DNA of 64,000 nt from Isoetes taiwanensis (GCA_021234155.1 JAJEKV010000090.1:1976479-2040478); one strand, 5' to 3'. Counted from the first letter of the stretch, positions 37,289 through 49,960 are shown. Translations and numbers: made by a program. Notes: generated by a model from the letters alone, not told the origin.

Positions 37289-40200
37289 TAACAAGTATAC
37301 CTGAGGTTATCTTCTTAGCAAAAAATTTAGGTTTTTGAGTACATTCAATAAAATCAACCTTCGTAATTCTATAGGTGTATAACTTATTAAAATGTAATTA
37401 CATAAGACATATAGAAGCTCTACTTTGAGGGAAATCTTGGACAGCAGTTTAAAAGTAGTGCACATTGTGTCTCCTTAAACTATTTTCTCCTATTCAATCC
37501 CCAAATATGAACAACATTAAAAATGTTTTATCTACATTCAATCAAACCGTTTCTTGTTTGTTTCATTTCTGTTAAGCGGTGCAACTTTGAAGTTCTAGTT
37601 GCTTCCATGATCCCATGTGGTCCATGTGTAATGGCACATTTGAGCTATGTTAAATGATTCATGATGTTGATTGATCTTATGGGATTGGGTAGCGGCATGC
37701 TATATGTGCTAACTCATGCTATATGAATACGGTTAGGGCCTTCGATTGAGTAGGAGGATACCTTCAATACACATTCAATAATATTTGGATGTGTTGTATT
37801 TTTGTTTAAACAATGAGCAACTTTCTTTGTTAATTTCCTCTGAAAATTTCCGGCTTTGGTGAAAAATATTTTTGGTTTTTTAAGAATGATTTCTAAGATT
37901 GTTGGATTTTTTGTTGTGGCCGGTAGTCATTTCCTGCTTCCAAAATGAGAGAGACAACTTTTTTTTTTTTCACTGTGGTTTCATGTGGGCAGTCTCCGGC
38001 CACTTCATCCGACTTCTCCTGATGATATAGCTTAGAAAGATGATTTTATAGGATTTCGGTATTTATTGATTGAGGATTTAAGATAAGTGATTTTGGGGAA
38101 TTTATAGAAGATGTTTCATTTCGCAGCGCTTTACTCACTTTTAATCTTTTCTACCTTATTTTCTTTCTGCCAGGCCTCACCGTGAGCCGGGTTTGTTCCT
38201 CATGGTCCCGCTTTTGATTTTGGTTTTGACTTCATGTAAATAGTTTTGCGCATCGGTGGTCCATGGCTCACGCCAGCCAGCAATGGCACCGCCAAACCAT
38301 GCAAAATAAAACCACTCTGCCTCTCTACCTCTTCTCCCTGCCAAACCACATCCCAAATCAAAGCGCTACAAACCTTGGGTAATGCATTTAATTTCACCAA
38401 GTGCCTTTCCGCATCATACACAAACCGGCGTCCACGGACGTCAACTCGGCCACCGAATTTAATCCCACGCGCCCAAGCAAACAATCACATTCCTGGACAC
38501 GCAGCCCCTTGGATCATAGTCCCAATGGTACGCAACCACTCGATCCCTAACAGATCCCAGATGCAAGTACGAAAGGCGAAATGGCAAAACAAATGCCATG
38601 TATAGCTTCAAGGAGTGAATCGATGTTGTAGGTTTATTATAGATCTAATTAGCGAAAACAAGAGACACATCATTATGGATTCTTTAACTTAGAGCAAATA
38701 TTCATTTGAAAAGAAACTCCTTCTTAACCTAAATCAAATTATGTTTCAAATTTAGTAATATAGGTGGGGAGCATAACGAGCGAGTGATTTAGATGACGAC
38801 CATTTGCTGTGGTTTTAGTTTTTCGACTGTCATCTCTTGGGGATGGATGTTTCATCATTTGCAAAGCATGCTTTCTTTTCAATATCTTCTAAACCTAACT
38901 GCCAGATACCCTTTTTCGCCTCTTGTCCTTTCTACTTTCCCGCATCAAGAACAACAAATGCTTCTTCCTTCCATCTCATGTAGAGTCCAGTAAACCAACC
39001 TAAACCCCCTCTCGAACTTCTAGTCAATGTAGAATCAATTGGCTATCACAAAATCTCAAACGTTAGTTAAAGGCCTAACACTGTGATTTCATATTTTTAA
39101 CAAGATCAACTTACTCGATATCACCAATTGATACAATGGTCATTCCCCGCCTGCAAACCGTCACAAACACCTGCTAATCAAAAACAACTTTAAAACCTCG
39201 TGAATGGGATCTTCTAGCCAAATTACCACTCCAACCTAAGGTCGGATTTAGAACACTACAAAGGATCTTGTGGTTTTCCCAAATTTAGAATTGCTTGTTC
39301 AACTGGAACAACTTCTCTCGATCAACTGTATCATATAGCACTTGTTACAACTCCCATATCATAAGCGTGGTAATTACAGGGACCCTCATCACCTTTTTTG
39401 GCTACATTACTCTCGCCCAAATGAACAAATGTATCGTGCCGCCTACTGAACAACTAGACTCGGTACGGTTCCAACGTAGGTAAAGTTCGCTGCAATCCGA
39501 CCTTCAGTTGTCGTAGATATGTCCAACCGGTTAAGATTCTATTTATAGATCTCTCTCTCAAGGACTTTAGCGACTTTGCTAGCGTGCATGGCCTTTTATA
39601 TTAAAATAGCTTTTTCCTTTAACTTCGCTACATCTAGATTTCAAATGATGACCAACACCCTAACACCTTTGCCTCTGCGGTTCATCTCTACAAATCTCCT
39701 TCAGCCACTCCTCAGCTTGAGCCATCAGATGCCTGAACAGACTTAGGCTTATCGTGATGTGTTCCCATCTATGCGCTGGGCCACTTTTTAAATATTAACT
39801 ATGCTTTTGTTCTCCCGGCTATACACCTCTAGACACAACTTTGATTTCGGTTTATTTAGAATATATCATGGTAATTACAGTAGTAAGATATATATAACAT
39901 CTTCGCTTCATTAGGCAAATAAAGATATTGCCTTAAATCTAGTTCTACCATCCCCACCTTTGTCCAACCCCAAATCCTACCAAACCCCAACCTTCCGCCC
40001 AAACCCGGCCAACTCCTGTTCCGGTTTCCCGCCGCGCCCTCCGCCACCCCACCCTCTGAGGATTTTGTAGAGTCAGAGCATAAAACGCCATTAGATTCAA
40101 TTCTAGTTATTCTCCTTTGTTTTATCAAATGCTCATCTTTGTTATCTCTTTAGATTGATTAGGCACGTTAGCAACGTATAGATCCCATCACACCAAACGC

Positions 40201-40763
40201 ATACCATGTATACATATCTGCACCACAAATCGACAGTTCAATTTGTATTCCATTTTCTTCGACTCGCATGCCTTATTGTTCTTCTTCATAAATCAAGTGA
40301 ACACATGAAACATCATAACAGAACCTAATTAAATTGTAGCAGGCCGCAAAAGTTTTGGAGAGTATCACCTTTGACTTGAGAAGTTAGAACATCAAATTAG
40401 TCTCCAAAAAACTGACTTCAGGCGCAAACATACTTGTTCATCTAAGACCTAATTTTATATATAAATCGAACGCCAATCATGTTTTAAAGAAGAGAAACTA
40501 TATATTTCTTGTACCAGATTAAGCCCATGTGGCCCTTAACCCTAGACACCGCCATGCTTTTGGCTAACCGCCGACCTGCTAAAACCACACAGCAAATATG
40601 GCAGGCAAACCATTCCAAAAAGAAACGGTTAAGACAATTTCAATTTCATGTGATGTATGCTCTCTGATAGAGTCATAGAATCTAAATTCATAACAACTGG
40701 AATATATATGAGTTGAGAGGCTTTTAGAACTCAAACGTATAAATAAAGGTCACATTATACTTA

Positions 40764-40802
40764 CTATCTATCTATCCATCCATCCATCCATCTATCTAGA
40801 TA
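40764..40802. repeat. ATCT/ATCC microsatellite
   Basis: 'ctatctatctatccatccatccatccatctatctagata' is a compound tetranucleotide repeat of about nine units. Confidence 0.9.
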
Positions 40803-41214
40803 AACAATACATTCCCAATTGTTCTCATTATATGGGTATATACAGTATCATGAGTGCTCTTGGTGCACATATTTAATATAATGAGTTTGATGGAATGCTG
40901 CAATATGAAATGTTGATTTAGATTCAGTTCAACCAATAAGTTTCAAAATTTATTATATTGATTAAGAGTTATATAACTCGTGATGAGGATTTAGATACAA
41001 ACTTCACATAAATTTTAAATCAATAAGTCAATTAAAGGAAGAAAAAATCTGATTAAGAGTCAATGCAATATCTCTAATGCATTTTAGATAATGTACTTCA
41101 CAAAAAATTTAAACTAGTATGTTACTGGTAAAGAAAAAATGTTCATGGGCTACATAAGTTCCGCAAAGCTACCGCATTAAATTTATGTAGCTAATGTGTA
41201 GCAAAATAACGGGA

Positions 41215-41745
41215 TTTCACATGGATACATAAATCACCATTATGGAGACCATAGACCATGCATGAAACAATTGAATGGGTTATCATAAAAGAAACATAGA
41301 TTCAATAGAAAAAATAAGTACGTTAGCTCGCTTGTTCCATTGATTAAAGCATTAGGATATTAATAGAGGCTCGAGTCTCAGATCTCATATTTCAAACCGG
41401 TGGGAAATGCATCTACTTCGTAGGGTGGATAGATCCGAAGGATCGAGGTAGGTCCAAGGTGCAACTTCGCTGAATATTAGCATAATAAACAAGTGGGTTC
41501 CAAGAGGATTTGATGATGGATGTAGTATAAAACCACCATTCCCAGACCATGTAATTCATACCCATGAAACAATTGAATGGGTTTTCAAAGAAAAAAACAT
41601 ATAGATTCCACCAGGGAAAAATGTTCATATTGGAAACGGTTCCATTGATGTAAAGTATTTTTAGATATCGAATATTTTGATAGAGGTTCGAATGGCATTC
41701 CATGGCGTAACCTCAGATTTCATATTCAAAATCATAAGCGCCCCT
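41215..41745. repeat. Imperfect tandem duplication, period ~300
   Basis: Copy 1 (about 41215-41400) and copy 2 (about 41510-41745) share 'accaccatt', 'agaccatg', 'catgaaacaattgaatgggtt.tca', 'acatagattc', 'gttccattgat', 'gatagaggttcga' and 'cagat.tcatat'. The intervening part is less similar. No coding content is recognisable. Confidence 0.6.
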
Positions 41746-43178
41746 AACCATAAAATGACTATAATCGAACTAGAGGCGCCAGAGGTCCCAATATATGATC
41801 TAACATGATCCGGGTGGGAAAGTGTTTTACCTTAACGGACATCCTACTTAACCCACGCATCCCATACACTGGTTGCAGGAAAGTTCGATGATGAATTTTA
41901 TATTTTAGAAAAGACTTCATTATCATAGAGGAGGATGATGGCTCTGCTTCTCATATTACACTTCGAAAATCAAATCCCAATGAACCAACAAAAAATTTTA
42001 ATGTAGGGAATTCCTACCTAAAAATAACCTTTAATTGCTTGGCTTAATTCCCAAAACCCCAAGATTTTAAAATTCTTCAAATGCCCACCTAAGCATTTTC
42101 CCAACAGCCCTTGCATTCTAAAATCACCAAAAAACATGCTTTTACATCATAGACGCATCATTCTTTATAGCGGTATAAAAAATGTCATTCCAATGCTAGA
42201 AAAATATTCAAGACAACTACCAACGTTGCAAGAATCGCGGTCGACGGAGAAGCTTTCAGCAATTCCCTACAAGCTCCACCCGTCAATTAACTATCATACC
42301 ACCCAAACCTGCCCACACGCCGCGACCAGCCACCACCGGCTGCCACGTCCCACCGGCCACACCCTCTCGCGGGTCACAGCCAGGTATTGGCCCTTCGACG
42401 CTGTAGAAACTGTCACGACATTCTCAGCTTGCATATTTTGTCACAATGAGATGTTTCAATTTATTTAAATGGTATGAGAAACACTTCACTTTTAAAGCAT
42501 GACTGCCCATAGGGGTCAGAGTGGATTTTGGGGTATATAGGGTATTTTTACTATAGATGACTTTAAATACTTGGTATTTTAAATTTATGGAATACTATAT
42601 ATTTGTAATTTTTAATGTATTCTACTTTGTATAGTGTAATTGCAAAACTGCGTTGGAATAAAATGTAAAGTGGTACCACTAGAATTGAGAACCTCCATAC
42701 CGCTGAAGCAAAATTGCAAGCCCCTCTTTCAAGAAAACCTCTCTTCATACTCAAAGGTTGTCGCGTAAAGCAACTCAGTAAATCTTTTCTAGAAATTCAC
42801 ACCACCCATTGTTAAGGTTCTAGTACCTCCTCTTAAAAGAGAGTCACATATTGAGTACCATTAGAAAACATTTAGCTTTTACAAATTTGAGCCTAAGTAG
42901 TTTAATGCCCACCAGCATCTATAAAAGAAGATGAGTGGCACTAATTTCCAGCTTCTATTATATACACAAAATAATTTATGTCACTAGTTTTCCTCACCTA
43001 GATGGTAAAACAAGAGAAGCACAGATGATCAAAAACGCATATAGTAAAGAATCCTTTAGTAAACATCAACATTTGATAGCAAGGTTTATACATTGACATA
43101 ATGAGTTGCCTCAAAAAATTTCAACCACTGCAAATTCAGTACCAATTTTGCCTTATCAATGTGAGTATTAAAGCATTA

Positions 43179-44033
43179 TCACCGTCTGCCACCAGCACCA
43201 GCATAATTGTAAAACCAGTACTAGTCTGAGCAGATTGTGCCTGTTCAAAATACCATGTCAACAATCAAAATAAAAAGAAGGCACAGATGTAGAAAAAACA
43301 ATACACACTGTGAATCACCTATTGGACCACAACACCAGGTAGATTAGCCATGTTTAGTGAACCTATTAAATCCATGGTCTCCTTATCAACCTGTAATAGA
43401 ACACTAAACCTACAATTATCTTCTGACATACGAAATGAAACGTAAGAATTGTGCATTTATTTATCAAGCATATGTTAATATGCTAACTGAAAGCTAAAGG
43501 ATTCTATTTTGAAAAAGAATATCATCAACTGTACAAAATCCTCTACAAGAGCCAACTAAGATAAGAAAGACAACTGCAAGTTAACTGCAATATAAATATC
43601 TGGTCAAATACCTCCAATAACATCCGTCTTAATTTTCTCCAGGAACAAAATCCATACGGCGCTCACGCTCCTCCTCCTTTTAATTTCAAATATACCCCTC
43701 ACAGGACCTCGTTGATTCTTTTTCATTAAGAGATTCTTTTAGCTAGTTAGCAGGCAACAAATGCTTTACACTTGTAAGAAAACGAAAAGGAAAGTCGTAA
43801 GAAGGGAAAAGAGGAGAGACATGGAAAAAATGCACAGACAAAACCTGACATTCAAAATGGAAAGACAAACTGGCAAATCCAAAAGCCGCTTATTGGAAGA
43901 CGTTTAGTGGGGATGATAGCCTCCCTTCAGCGATAAACAACATTAGTATGAAAATCCGAGTGGCATGCGAGAATAATATCTTTCAATGATCACGCGGGAG
44001 GACTTCTTCACAGTTTTTGTTCTCACACCCCAA
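43179..44033 (-). pseudogene. RPS17: Ribosomal protein eS17 gene, four exons, disrupted
   Basis: eS17 is a small 40S ribosomal subunit protein of about 140 residues. Minus-strand exons are approximately: exon 1, 44033-43870, coding [11 protein letters not shown] then [10 protein letters not shown], and later PTKRL and GFAS; exon 2, 43735-43612, coding LMKK.QRGPVRG, EEERERRMDFVP and IKTDVI; exon 3, 43390-43319, coding VDKETMDLIGSLNMANLPGV; exon 4, 43240-43179, coding AQSAQTSTGF and, after a frameshift, YNYAGAGGRR and a stop. Introns have GT/AG borders (acceptors ttacag and gaacag; donors gtattt and gtgatt), so this is not a processed copy. Oddities: the ATG is replaced by TTG-like sequence, exon 1 has several single-base gaps, exon 3 ends in an in-frame TAG, and exon 4 has a one-base gap. 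It is either a decayed gene copy or a working gene in error-rich sequence. Confidence 0.85.
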
Positions 44034-45955
44034 GAAAATTGGATTCAATCGCTAACCAGTTGTGAATGCAGAAAAACTCTACGACATACCGCTGTTGCGG
44101 CGCTGCGCGTTTCGACGGAGGCGATAAAACCCCAAAATTACATGAAACCCTAATCTGTTCTAAGATTTTTAACTTTATATTTATTAATAATCAAAACATA
44201 TATAATTCCCTAGAAAGATGCTTTTTAGGAATATTCATCTACATTATGCTTATTTCTAAGAACGACACGTAAGTTTTCGTAGGTTTCGGGGAAAAAAAAC
44301 TGGCATATCTAAAATCAAAGAAATAGAAAAAAGGCATTTCTGAAAAAATTATTTACCTTTTGAAAGCGAGGTTTTGGGGGAGCATTGCTCCCAGATCTAG
44401 CGGCCCCTAGGGCCATAGTTCTAGTTCAGCTTGCCATGGCGCCTTACTAGCCATCGTAAGAGCGAGGAAACAGAGTAGCGAAACTTTGACACAAGCTCAA
44501 TCATCAGGTTAAATAAGAGGCTTAAAATCCTTTTAATCGCCACTGCCTAAATTCGCCATTTTTTCATCAACTTTGTTGGGGCAGTTTGGGTAAGTCTAAG
44601 CGGTATGAATGATGGGAACACAAAGAAAATGCGCCTAAATTGAGAGCCATGGGCGTCATAGATCCACCCCTTTTCTCATTGCAGATTTGAAACGTACAAA
44701 AATGTTAATCAAGCTCCATCTCCATCGCCATGGCCTAAATCGTGCGAGGGCTCATTAAGTGAGGAAAATGTGTCGAGGTCCCATAGGTCCCGGTAGCATC
44801 TTCTTTAGTGCTTGGCATTTAATCTTCGGTGAGGGCTCCTCAACAAATAACGTAATATCGATTTGATTTGGGTTACGCGGTCAGAGAACGAAAATGAAAT
44901 ATCGGTGTTTGTTTCAATCCGATTAGCGCTGCAAACCAAAGCACCAAACAAATCCAATATATCTTTGGTGCCAAATTGAAACCAGAATGCCAATTTGAAA
45001 CCGAGAAAGAAGCCAAAACCGCCAAAAACAATAAAAACAAGGATAATCCGGCTACGAGAAGTCCGGACGAAATGGGAACCAACGTGTCCAACATTTTGCC
45101 TTCTTAGCCTATCCACGTGTATAACCGGCTAAAACTCAATTGAATTGAACAAGACGCACATTGATCTACAATTTTTTCAACATCACTCTACGAAAAATTA
45201 AAGAACCTCGAATTTTAGACTCTCATCAGGACGATAGCCAGATTCTTTCTTTCATTGCACTTCTTTCTCTCGACAGCGTAACTTCCTTGATTATTTTGAT
45301 GATGCTTTTAGCGAAAGCCTATTGCGATGAGCGCCTTTATTATCCTTTTGAATTCATATTTTGAGGAAAGGAAGAATGGATTATTTCAGAAGTTTACTTG
45401 CGAGTGGATAGACTTTATTTTGAATAAGTATGGGGGCATCTTTGATGGCCACGATAATCGCTACCCGGGCCGTGGTTTCGGCGTCACCCGGCAACCCGGG
45501 AGATCTTTCCCAAATTGCCACTTCAAGCCAAACATCATCCCAGTAAATACGTCCTAAGGCAAACCGACCTTACCCATTCAATTTCGAACCGAACCCACAA
45601 CAATCTATTGCGTCCTTTGGCATTTTATTTGCCTCTCTTACATACATTAACTCTACCCGTTTGCGCAGGCGTGCACCTTCTCCTAACGAATATACAACCT
45701 CAACTAGTAGGGAAGGCTATTTTACAGATGTTCTCAAGTCCACCACCACCTCCCATTGAGGCCCAAATGATCTCTTTAAGTCAAGCTTATGCTCTCATGA
45801 TAGTCTGAAAGTCTGTGACCAGTTCAAATCATCCAAAATTAATAGATGATTCTCTAGAGAGACTCCGACATAGTCGAGTGCGCTTGTAACCTGGTCCTTC
45901 CGACTATTCTGTATCCCAAAAATAGGAGCCGGAACTAGAGAGCAAACCAAGCAAT
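44034..45955. other. Intergenic DNA upstream of eS17 to the outer element
   Basis: It contains the presumptive 5' leader of eS17 (44034-44160), with an AAACCCTAA telo-box on the plus strand at about 44144-44152, a motif common in plant ribosomal protein promoters. A minus-strand frame at 44805-45116 overlaps another at 45094-44873 with two hydrophobic stretches, but neither is recognisable. No LTR of the outer element is detectable, so its 5' end appears truncated or too diverged. Confidence 0.45.
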
Positions 45956-46115
45956 AGTGAAATCACCTAAATATGAGGTCACATTTATTAGAGGCATCAC
46001 TGAGTACGGAAGTTGTATTAGCTTTCTTCAAGGAAGATGTTTTATGTGCCATCCATGCGAAGAGGGAATAAGATGTGCAAATGATCTTTAATTGGCTGAG
46101 GATCCCGAAAGACAA
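45956..46115 (+). pseudogene. Histone H3-like ORF1, C-terminal remnant in the outer element
   Basis: The plus strand codes [19 protein letters not shown] at 46010-46066. It aligns with the E2 ORF1 segment [20 protein letters not shown] and with helix 2 to loop 2 of histone H3. After a frameshift, 46073-46112 codes NDL*LAEDPERQA, aligning with [14 protein letters not shown]. Upstream, TATGAGGTCACA (45971-45982) aligns with the E2 codons for YRVT in loop 1. The N-terminal tail and central insert are not recognisable to the left. It lies directly before the hairpin spacer and ORF2, as in E1 and E2. Confidence 0.7.
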
Positions 46116-46249
46116 GCCCCAAAGCTTTGTAAAAAATTTTTGTATAAAATAGTTTTAAATATAAAACAATTTTGTGCAAGGATTAGCATTAATATACGTC
46201 AAATCTTCTTGTAATATCTGCTAGTTCAAACTCTTTTCTTTAAAATTGG

Positions 46250-46760
46250 CTTTTTAGGTCAAAGTTGACCCACTCGGGTCACTTCTACATGAAGGGCCTT
46301 TGCCTCTTGAATGCGACGTGTTTTCGCTTTGAAAACTTGAGTCCCCTCTTTGTTGGCATAAATTGTCCAAATTTTGTAAGAAAAGTTGTTAGAATGTTTA
46401 GAATTAGTTAAATCTTATAGTGTAGCATCTTAAATTTGTCAAAAATGTTCAAAAATAGTCTAGATCGACCCACTCGGATTATTCCGTGCCGAAGGGTCTT
46501 GCGTCGCAAACGCAGACGCATTTCGCACGGAGTAACCTGAGTTACCCATTTTTGGGCTTTTACATGTTAGATTGTCATAAGATAAGTTCCTAGATAGCCT
46601 AGACTTGAGTTAAACTTGCATGTTAATATCTTATATCTCCCAAAAATGTTAAGTTTTGGTCAAAGTTGACCATTCTCGGGTCACTCACAATAAGGGCCTT
46701 CGTCGCCGCAATCGCGGGGCCTGCTTTCAATGCAGAGTAACCCGAGTCAATCATGTTCGA
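46250..46760 (+). repeat. Hairpin-bearing tandem modules of the outer element
   Basis: There are three modules about 200 bp apart, starting near 46273, 46472 and 46674. Module 2 pairs ACTCGG.ATTATTCCGTGC with GCACGGAGTAACCTGAGT (46472-46552), about 15 pairs around a GC-rich loop. Module 3 pairs CTCGGGTCACTC with GAGTAACCCGAG (46675-46748), twelve positions with one mismatch. Module 1 is weaker (ACTCGGG.../...TTGAGTCC). AT-rich linkers containing 'caaaaatgtt' separate them. The corresponding region of E2 has two modules with different stem sequence but the same design. The spacer is non-coding; a structured RNA role is inference. Confidence 0.65.
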
Positions 46761-48390
46761 CCCAAATTTGTCCAAAATTTGTCTAGTAAACTGCTTTATA
46801 GTGTTTCTTGACTTGTTTTGCTTAGATTTGCACTTCATGTTACCTAGTTTGAATATCTATAGCCTTAGAACATAGGTCTACTCGAACAAGAAGTCTTGGG
46901 CACAGAAACCTAGGCAGCCTTAGTCTATAAAAGGGGACCTCATTTGACATTTTTCCTTCACCAAGTGCAGCTCCTCACCCTCTGTCATGTAATTTTTCTC
47001 GGCTCCTTGTCAATGCCCCAACCATTCTTCTCAATCTGCTCAATAAGCCCATAAACTTTGTTGAATGGTACAACAACCAGCAACCACATCGATGAGCTCC
47101 CGGAGGAGGGTTCCATGTTTTTGACTATCTCTTTGATCTCCATGCAACCTCTCTTTCGAACCCTATTATAATCGATATTGGCGTTAATATATGACGGCAA
47201 ATTTTTCCCTCGGAAAGTCGGCTTCCCTTAAGGGGAGGCATGGTGTCCTGGAATCGGTTGTTGCCGTTCAGGGAATCCAGTCAAGAGTCGGGCTAGGGAT
47301 AGGACGTAAGAACATGCCCGACCTGGCATGAGCCAAAACCACGCACGCCCAAAATCGCCTGGGCGCACTCTGCGAACGCGCAAAACCCCATCCCCGACCT
47401 TGCTATTAATCTCTCACGATAGATTAAGCAACGGCGATTGATATTCTGGTACGCTTTCCGTACTATGACATCGGGATGACGATTAAGACGGAGAGTAAGA
47501 TTGGTGATGGAGATGATGGTGGCAAGGCACTATGAAGATATCGTGCCAATGAACCAACGAGAAAGAACAATGTTCTAATGGCGGATCACAGAGTATCTTT
47601 GCCAACGGCTAACTCCATCTCCACATAAATCGCCAGAAGAATACCGCCTGGATCGACAGAGCCCCAAATACCGATTATAAGGGCAAAGACAAGGACCCCT
47701 ACCAACTACTCCCACCAAGAAGTTCCAAGGAGGTAGCAACAAACATTCTTATAGTCGGGTGAAACGACAGTCCGATAACGCGGCATAACAGTACATAAGG
47801 CGATAATACCACCACCCGGCCATTCAAGAGGTGAGGAGTTTCTTAAGAATTCAAAGCAGCCGTCCCATCTACCCAAACCAACCCACGGCCAAATGCATCC
47901 TGTTAATCAACCTGGCATCGAACCACCAGCGGAGGAATCCAAATAACTCCCTGTTGTTCATCAACGCAAGCGGCCTTGTCAGCTGACGGGACCCAAAAAG
48001 GGGAAGGAAAGCCCTTCGATACTATCTTCGGTCCAAAGCAAGGCGGATGATAGTATTCCATAGAAACTTCAGCCCGAGGAGAAGAATGCATTGGCACTGC
48101 CGGAGTTGCGCCCATAGGGGTTAGAGGCCAACATGCCAGATGAGGAGAACACGGATCCGCGTTATCACTCTTCAAGATCACGTAACTCTGACCCCGGAGC
48201 CGCCAGGGGTCATCTAAGGAGACGCCGCAGATGGCGGTGTGTGGTAGCTGCAGCACCACACGCTCCACCTCCTCAAATAGTTCGAGCATTAGAAGGGGAT
48301 CATCCTAAATATTACTTTAACATCGACAAAAGTCTTCGACTCAAGGACGTGAAGAATTTCTTCAAGTCTATGAAGGGTTCTCGACGATAA
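46761..48390 (+). pseudogene. ORF2 of unknown function, decayed (outer copy)
   Basis: At about 47060-47220 the plus strand codes FVEWYNN, then VFDYLFDLHAT..NPIIIDI, then SRLPLRGG. This aligns with FERWYN, FDHLFDLHATLTRTPYYTDI and VRLPPRGG of E2. Downstream, 48133-48390 is an Arg/Pro-rich frame followed by LKDVKNFFKSM, which matches the E2 region at about 56420 coding FVDVKNFFS. Because three elements keep the same ORF in the same place, it is a real family component. I do not recognise its family. Confidence 0.55.
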
Positions 48391-48980
48391 ATCTTTACCG
48401 TCCCTATGTATTAATATGTACCAAGATGTTTTTGAATTTCATGTATTCTATATAATATTTCAAGCTTCCAATTGTATGTTGATGATCAACTAATATAATT
48501 CATTGTTAACTTATAAGTTGAGTTTCAACTTGATTTCTTTTATGGCTAACAAGAATTAACATAAAAATGACATCATGATGTATAACCTTGAATAACAACC
48601 ATGATGACTAATACTTGCAGCCAGGAATACCGGTTCAGGCTCCCGAGGTCAGGGCGGACAACAACAATGGCAACGTAGGAACCTTTTCGGCAGAGAACAT
48701 GACGACGAACAAGAGATGACAGTCGAAGCTATCAATGGAAGGCTAGTCGAATCGTAACCGATCACGACAACTAATACAATGGGCCATGCCTTTGATGCAT
48801 GCAATGGAATATGGAGCAATCGCGCCTCCACCCGCAGGAGGACGGGCGAAGCTCTTCAACGAGGCGCGAAAGAAGTCCATGGGCACGAGGAAGAAACGAG
48901 AAAAAGGAAAAGAAAGAAATAAGAGGAGTCCAACTACTTATATAGCTCTAGCGATTTGGACACTCTGAGGAAGCAAACCT
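48391..48980 (+). other. Spacer before gag in the outer element
   Basis: An AT-rich stretch (48391-48560) corresponds to the ORF2-gag spacer of E1 and E2, followed by poorly conserved sequence with a Lys/Arg-rich frame (48786-48968). No recognised domain. Confidence 0.4.
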
Positions 48981-49960
48981 CGAAGCGGTTACGAGAAAGT
49001 GAATTGACACCTCCTGGCGAGGGGCGGGAGATAATTAAAATAGGGGCCCACCGGGAAGAAAGTGGATATGCAATGAGTAGCGTATGGAAAACCCGAGAAG
49101 TTGGGTTAGTTATCCAGAAAAAGATAGGTTTGGAATGGAAGTAGGAAGCTTAGTTAGGCGAGATGGAAGAACTTGGAAACTCATCGACATGAAAGATAAG
49201 GACATAGGAAAAAGTAGCGGCGACAAACTGATTGGATTTGGGGTTTGGTTGGTGGAAGGGATATGCCAATCAAACAATTTGAGAAGGAACAATTGTATAT
49301 TATTCAAAACCTTGATAAGGCTTTTACAATCATTCGTCCCAAAAGTTAGGTACATCGTGAGCTTCGCGGTTTCTACCGAGGTTGGACCAAGGGAACCTAT
49401 CCCGGTGGTCAAATATCTGAGAGGAATTTATGAAGTTATAAGGTTAAATGTCTCCAAGAATCCCAGCGAGGCGAGGCGGTGGGCCGGCTATATTGAGGAT
49501 TGAGCATTAACATTAAAGAGATTGTACGCGGGCCATCAACCCCCAAAATAGTTGGGAGGCGAAGACAAGGCACTAAGCTTGGAGGAAGCATAAAACAACA
49601 CGGGGGCGAAACAACCGATTACAAAAGGGAAAACAACGAGGACCTTATCAGCAAAGCGGGCATCCTCCACGCCGAGGGAGTTGCCGATTATCGAGGGGAA
49701 GATGAATAGAAAAGGATCTTACGGAGAATAGAGGCAACAGGGCAGGGAAAATTAGTGAAATTCTTTTTGGATAGTATTCTGAAGGAAAAGAGGGAGGAAT
49801 GCATAGAAGAAGCTGTGTTTCAGATGCTTCGAGACGGGTCATTGTACACATGATTGCCCCTTCGTGATGCAAGCAGTACTGCAGAACTCATTGATTGGGA
49901 GTCACCAACGGAAGTGGACGACGACGAAGACGACCAGCAGGAACCACAAGACTATATAGA
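48981..49960 (+). pseudogene. gag of the outer element, partly open
   Basis: The frame 49084-49503 is open for 139 codons. It includes MKDKDIGKSSGDKLIG and the C-terminal VVKYLRGIYEVIRLNVS, corresponding to MKDKDIGK and SVAKYIEEFMRL of E2 Gag. At about 49848-49870 'acacatgattgcccctt' (HDCP) matches the zinc-knuckle end of E2 (THDCPF). Gag would form the retrotransposon capsid. A stop and frameshifts separate the capsid-like core from the knuckle. Confidence 0.65.

Larger units (their letters stand above)
37289..43178. other. AT-rich intergenic DNA, no gene supported
   Basis: No recognisable gene. A minus-strand frame at 38200-38484 (94 codons, with VYDAERHLVKLNALPKV) is GC-richer than its surroundings but matches no family I can name. 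A minus frame at 39856-40128 is Gly-rich. An ATCT/ATCC microsatellite and an imperfect ~300-bp duplication are listed separately. It may contain distal regulatory DNA of eS17, but nothing specific is visible. Confidence 0.5.

Noticed and set aside
38200-38605. Overlapping frames of 94 codons (minus) and 119 codons (plus)
   Set aside because: GC-richer island, but neither frame matches a family and they oppose each other; not enough to call a gene.
44805-45116. Minus-strand frames with two hydrophobic stretches
   Set aside because: Could be a small membrane protein, but there is no homologue I recognise and the region is AT-rich intergenic DNA next to decayed repeats.
47903-48289. 128-codon minus-strand frame in the outer element
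   Set aside because: Overlaps plus-strand ORF2/gag-side sequence of the element; no recognisable domain and no counterpart in E2.
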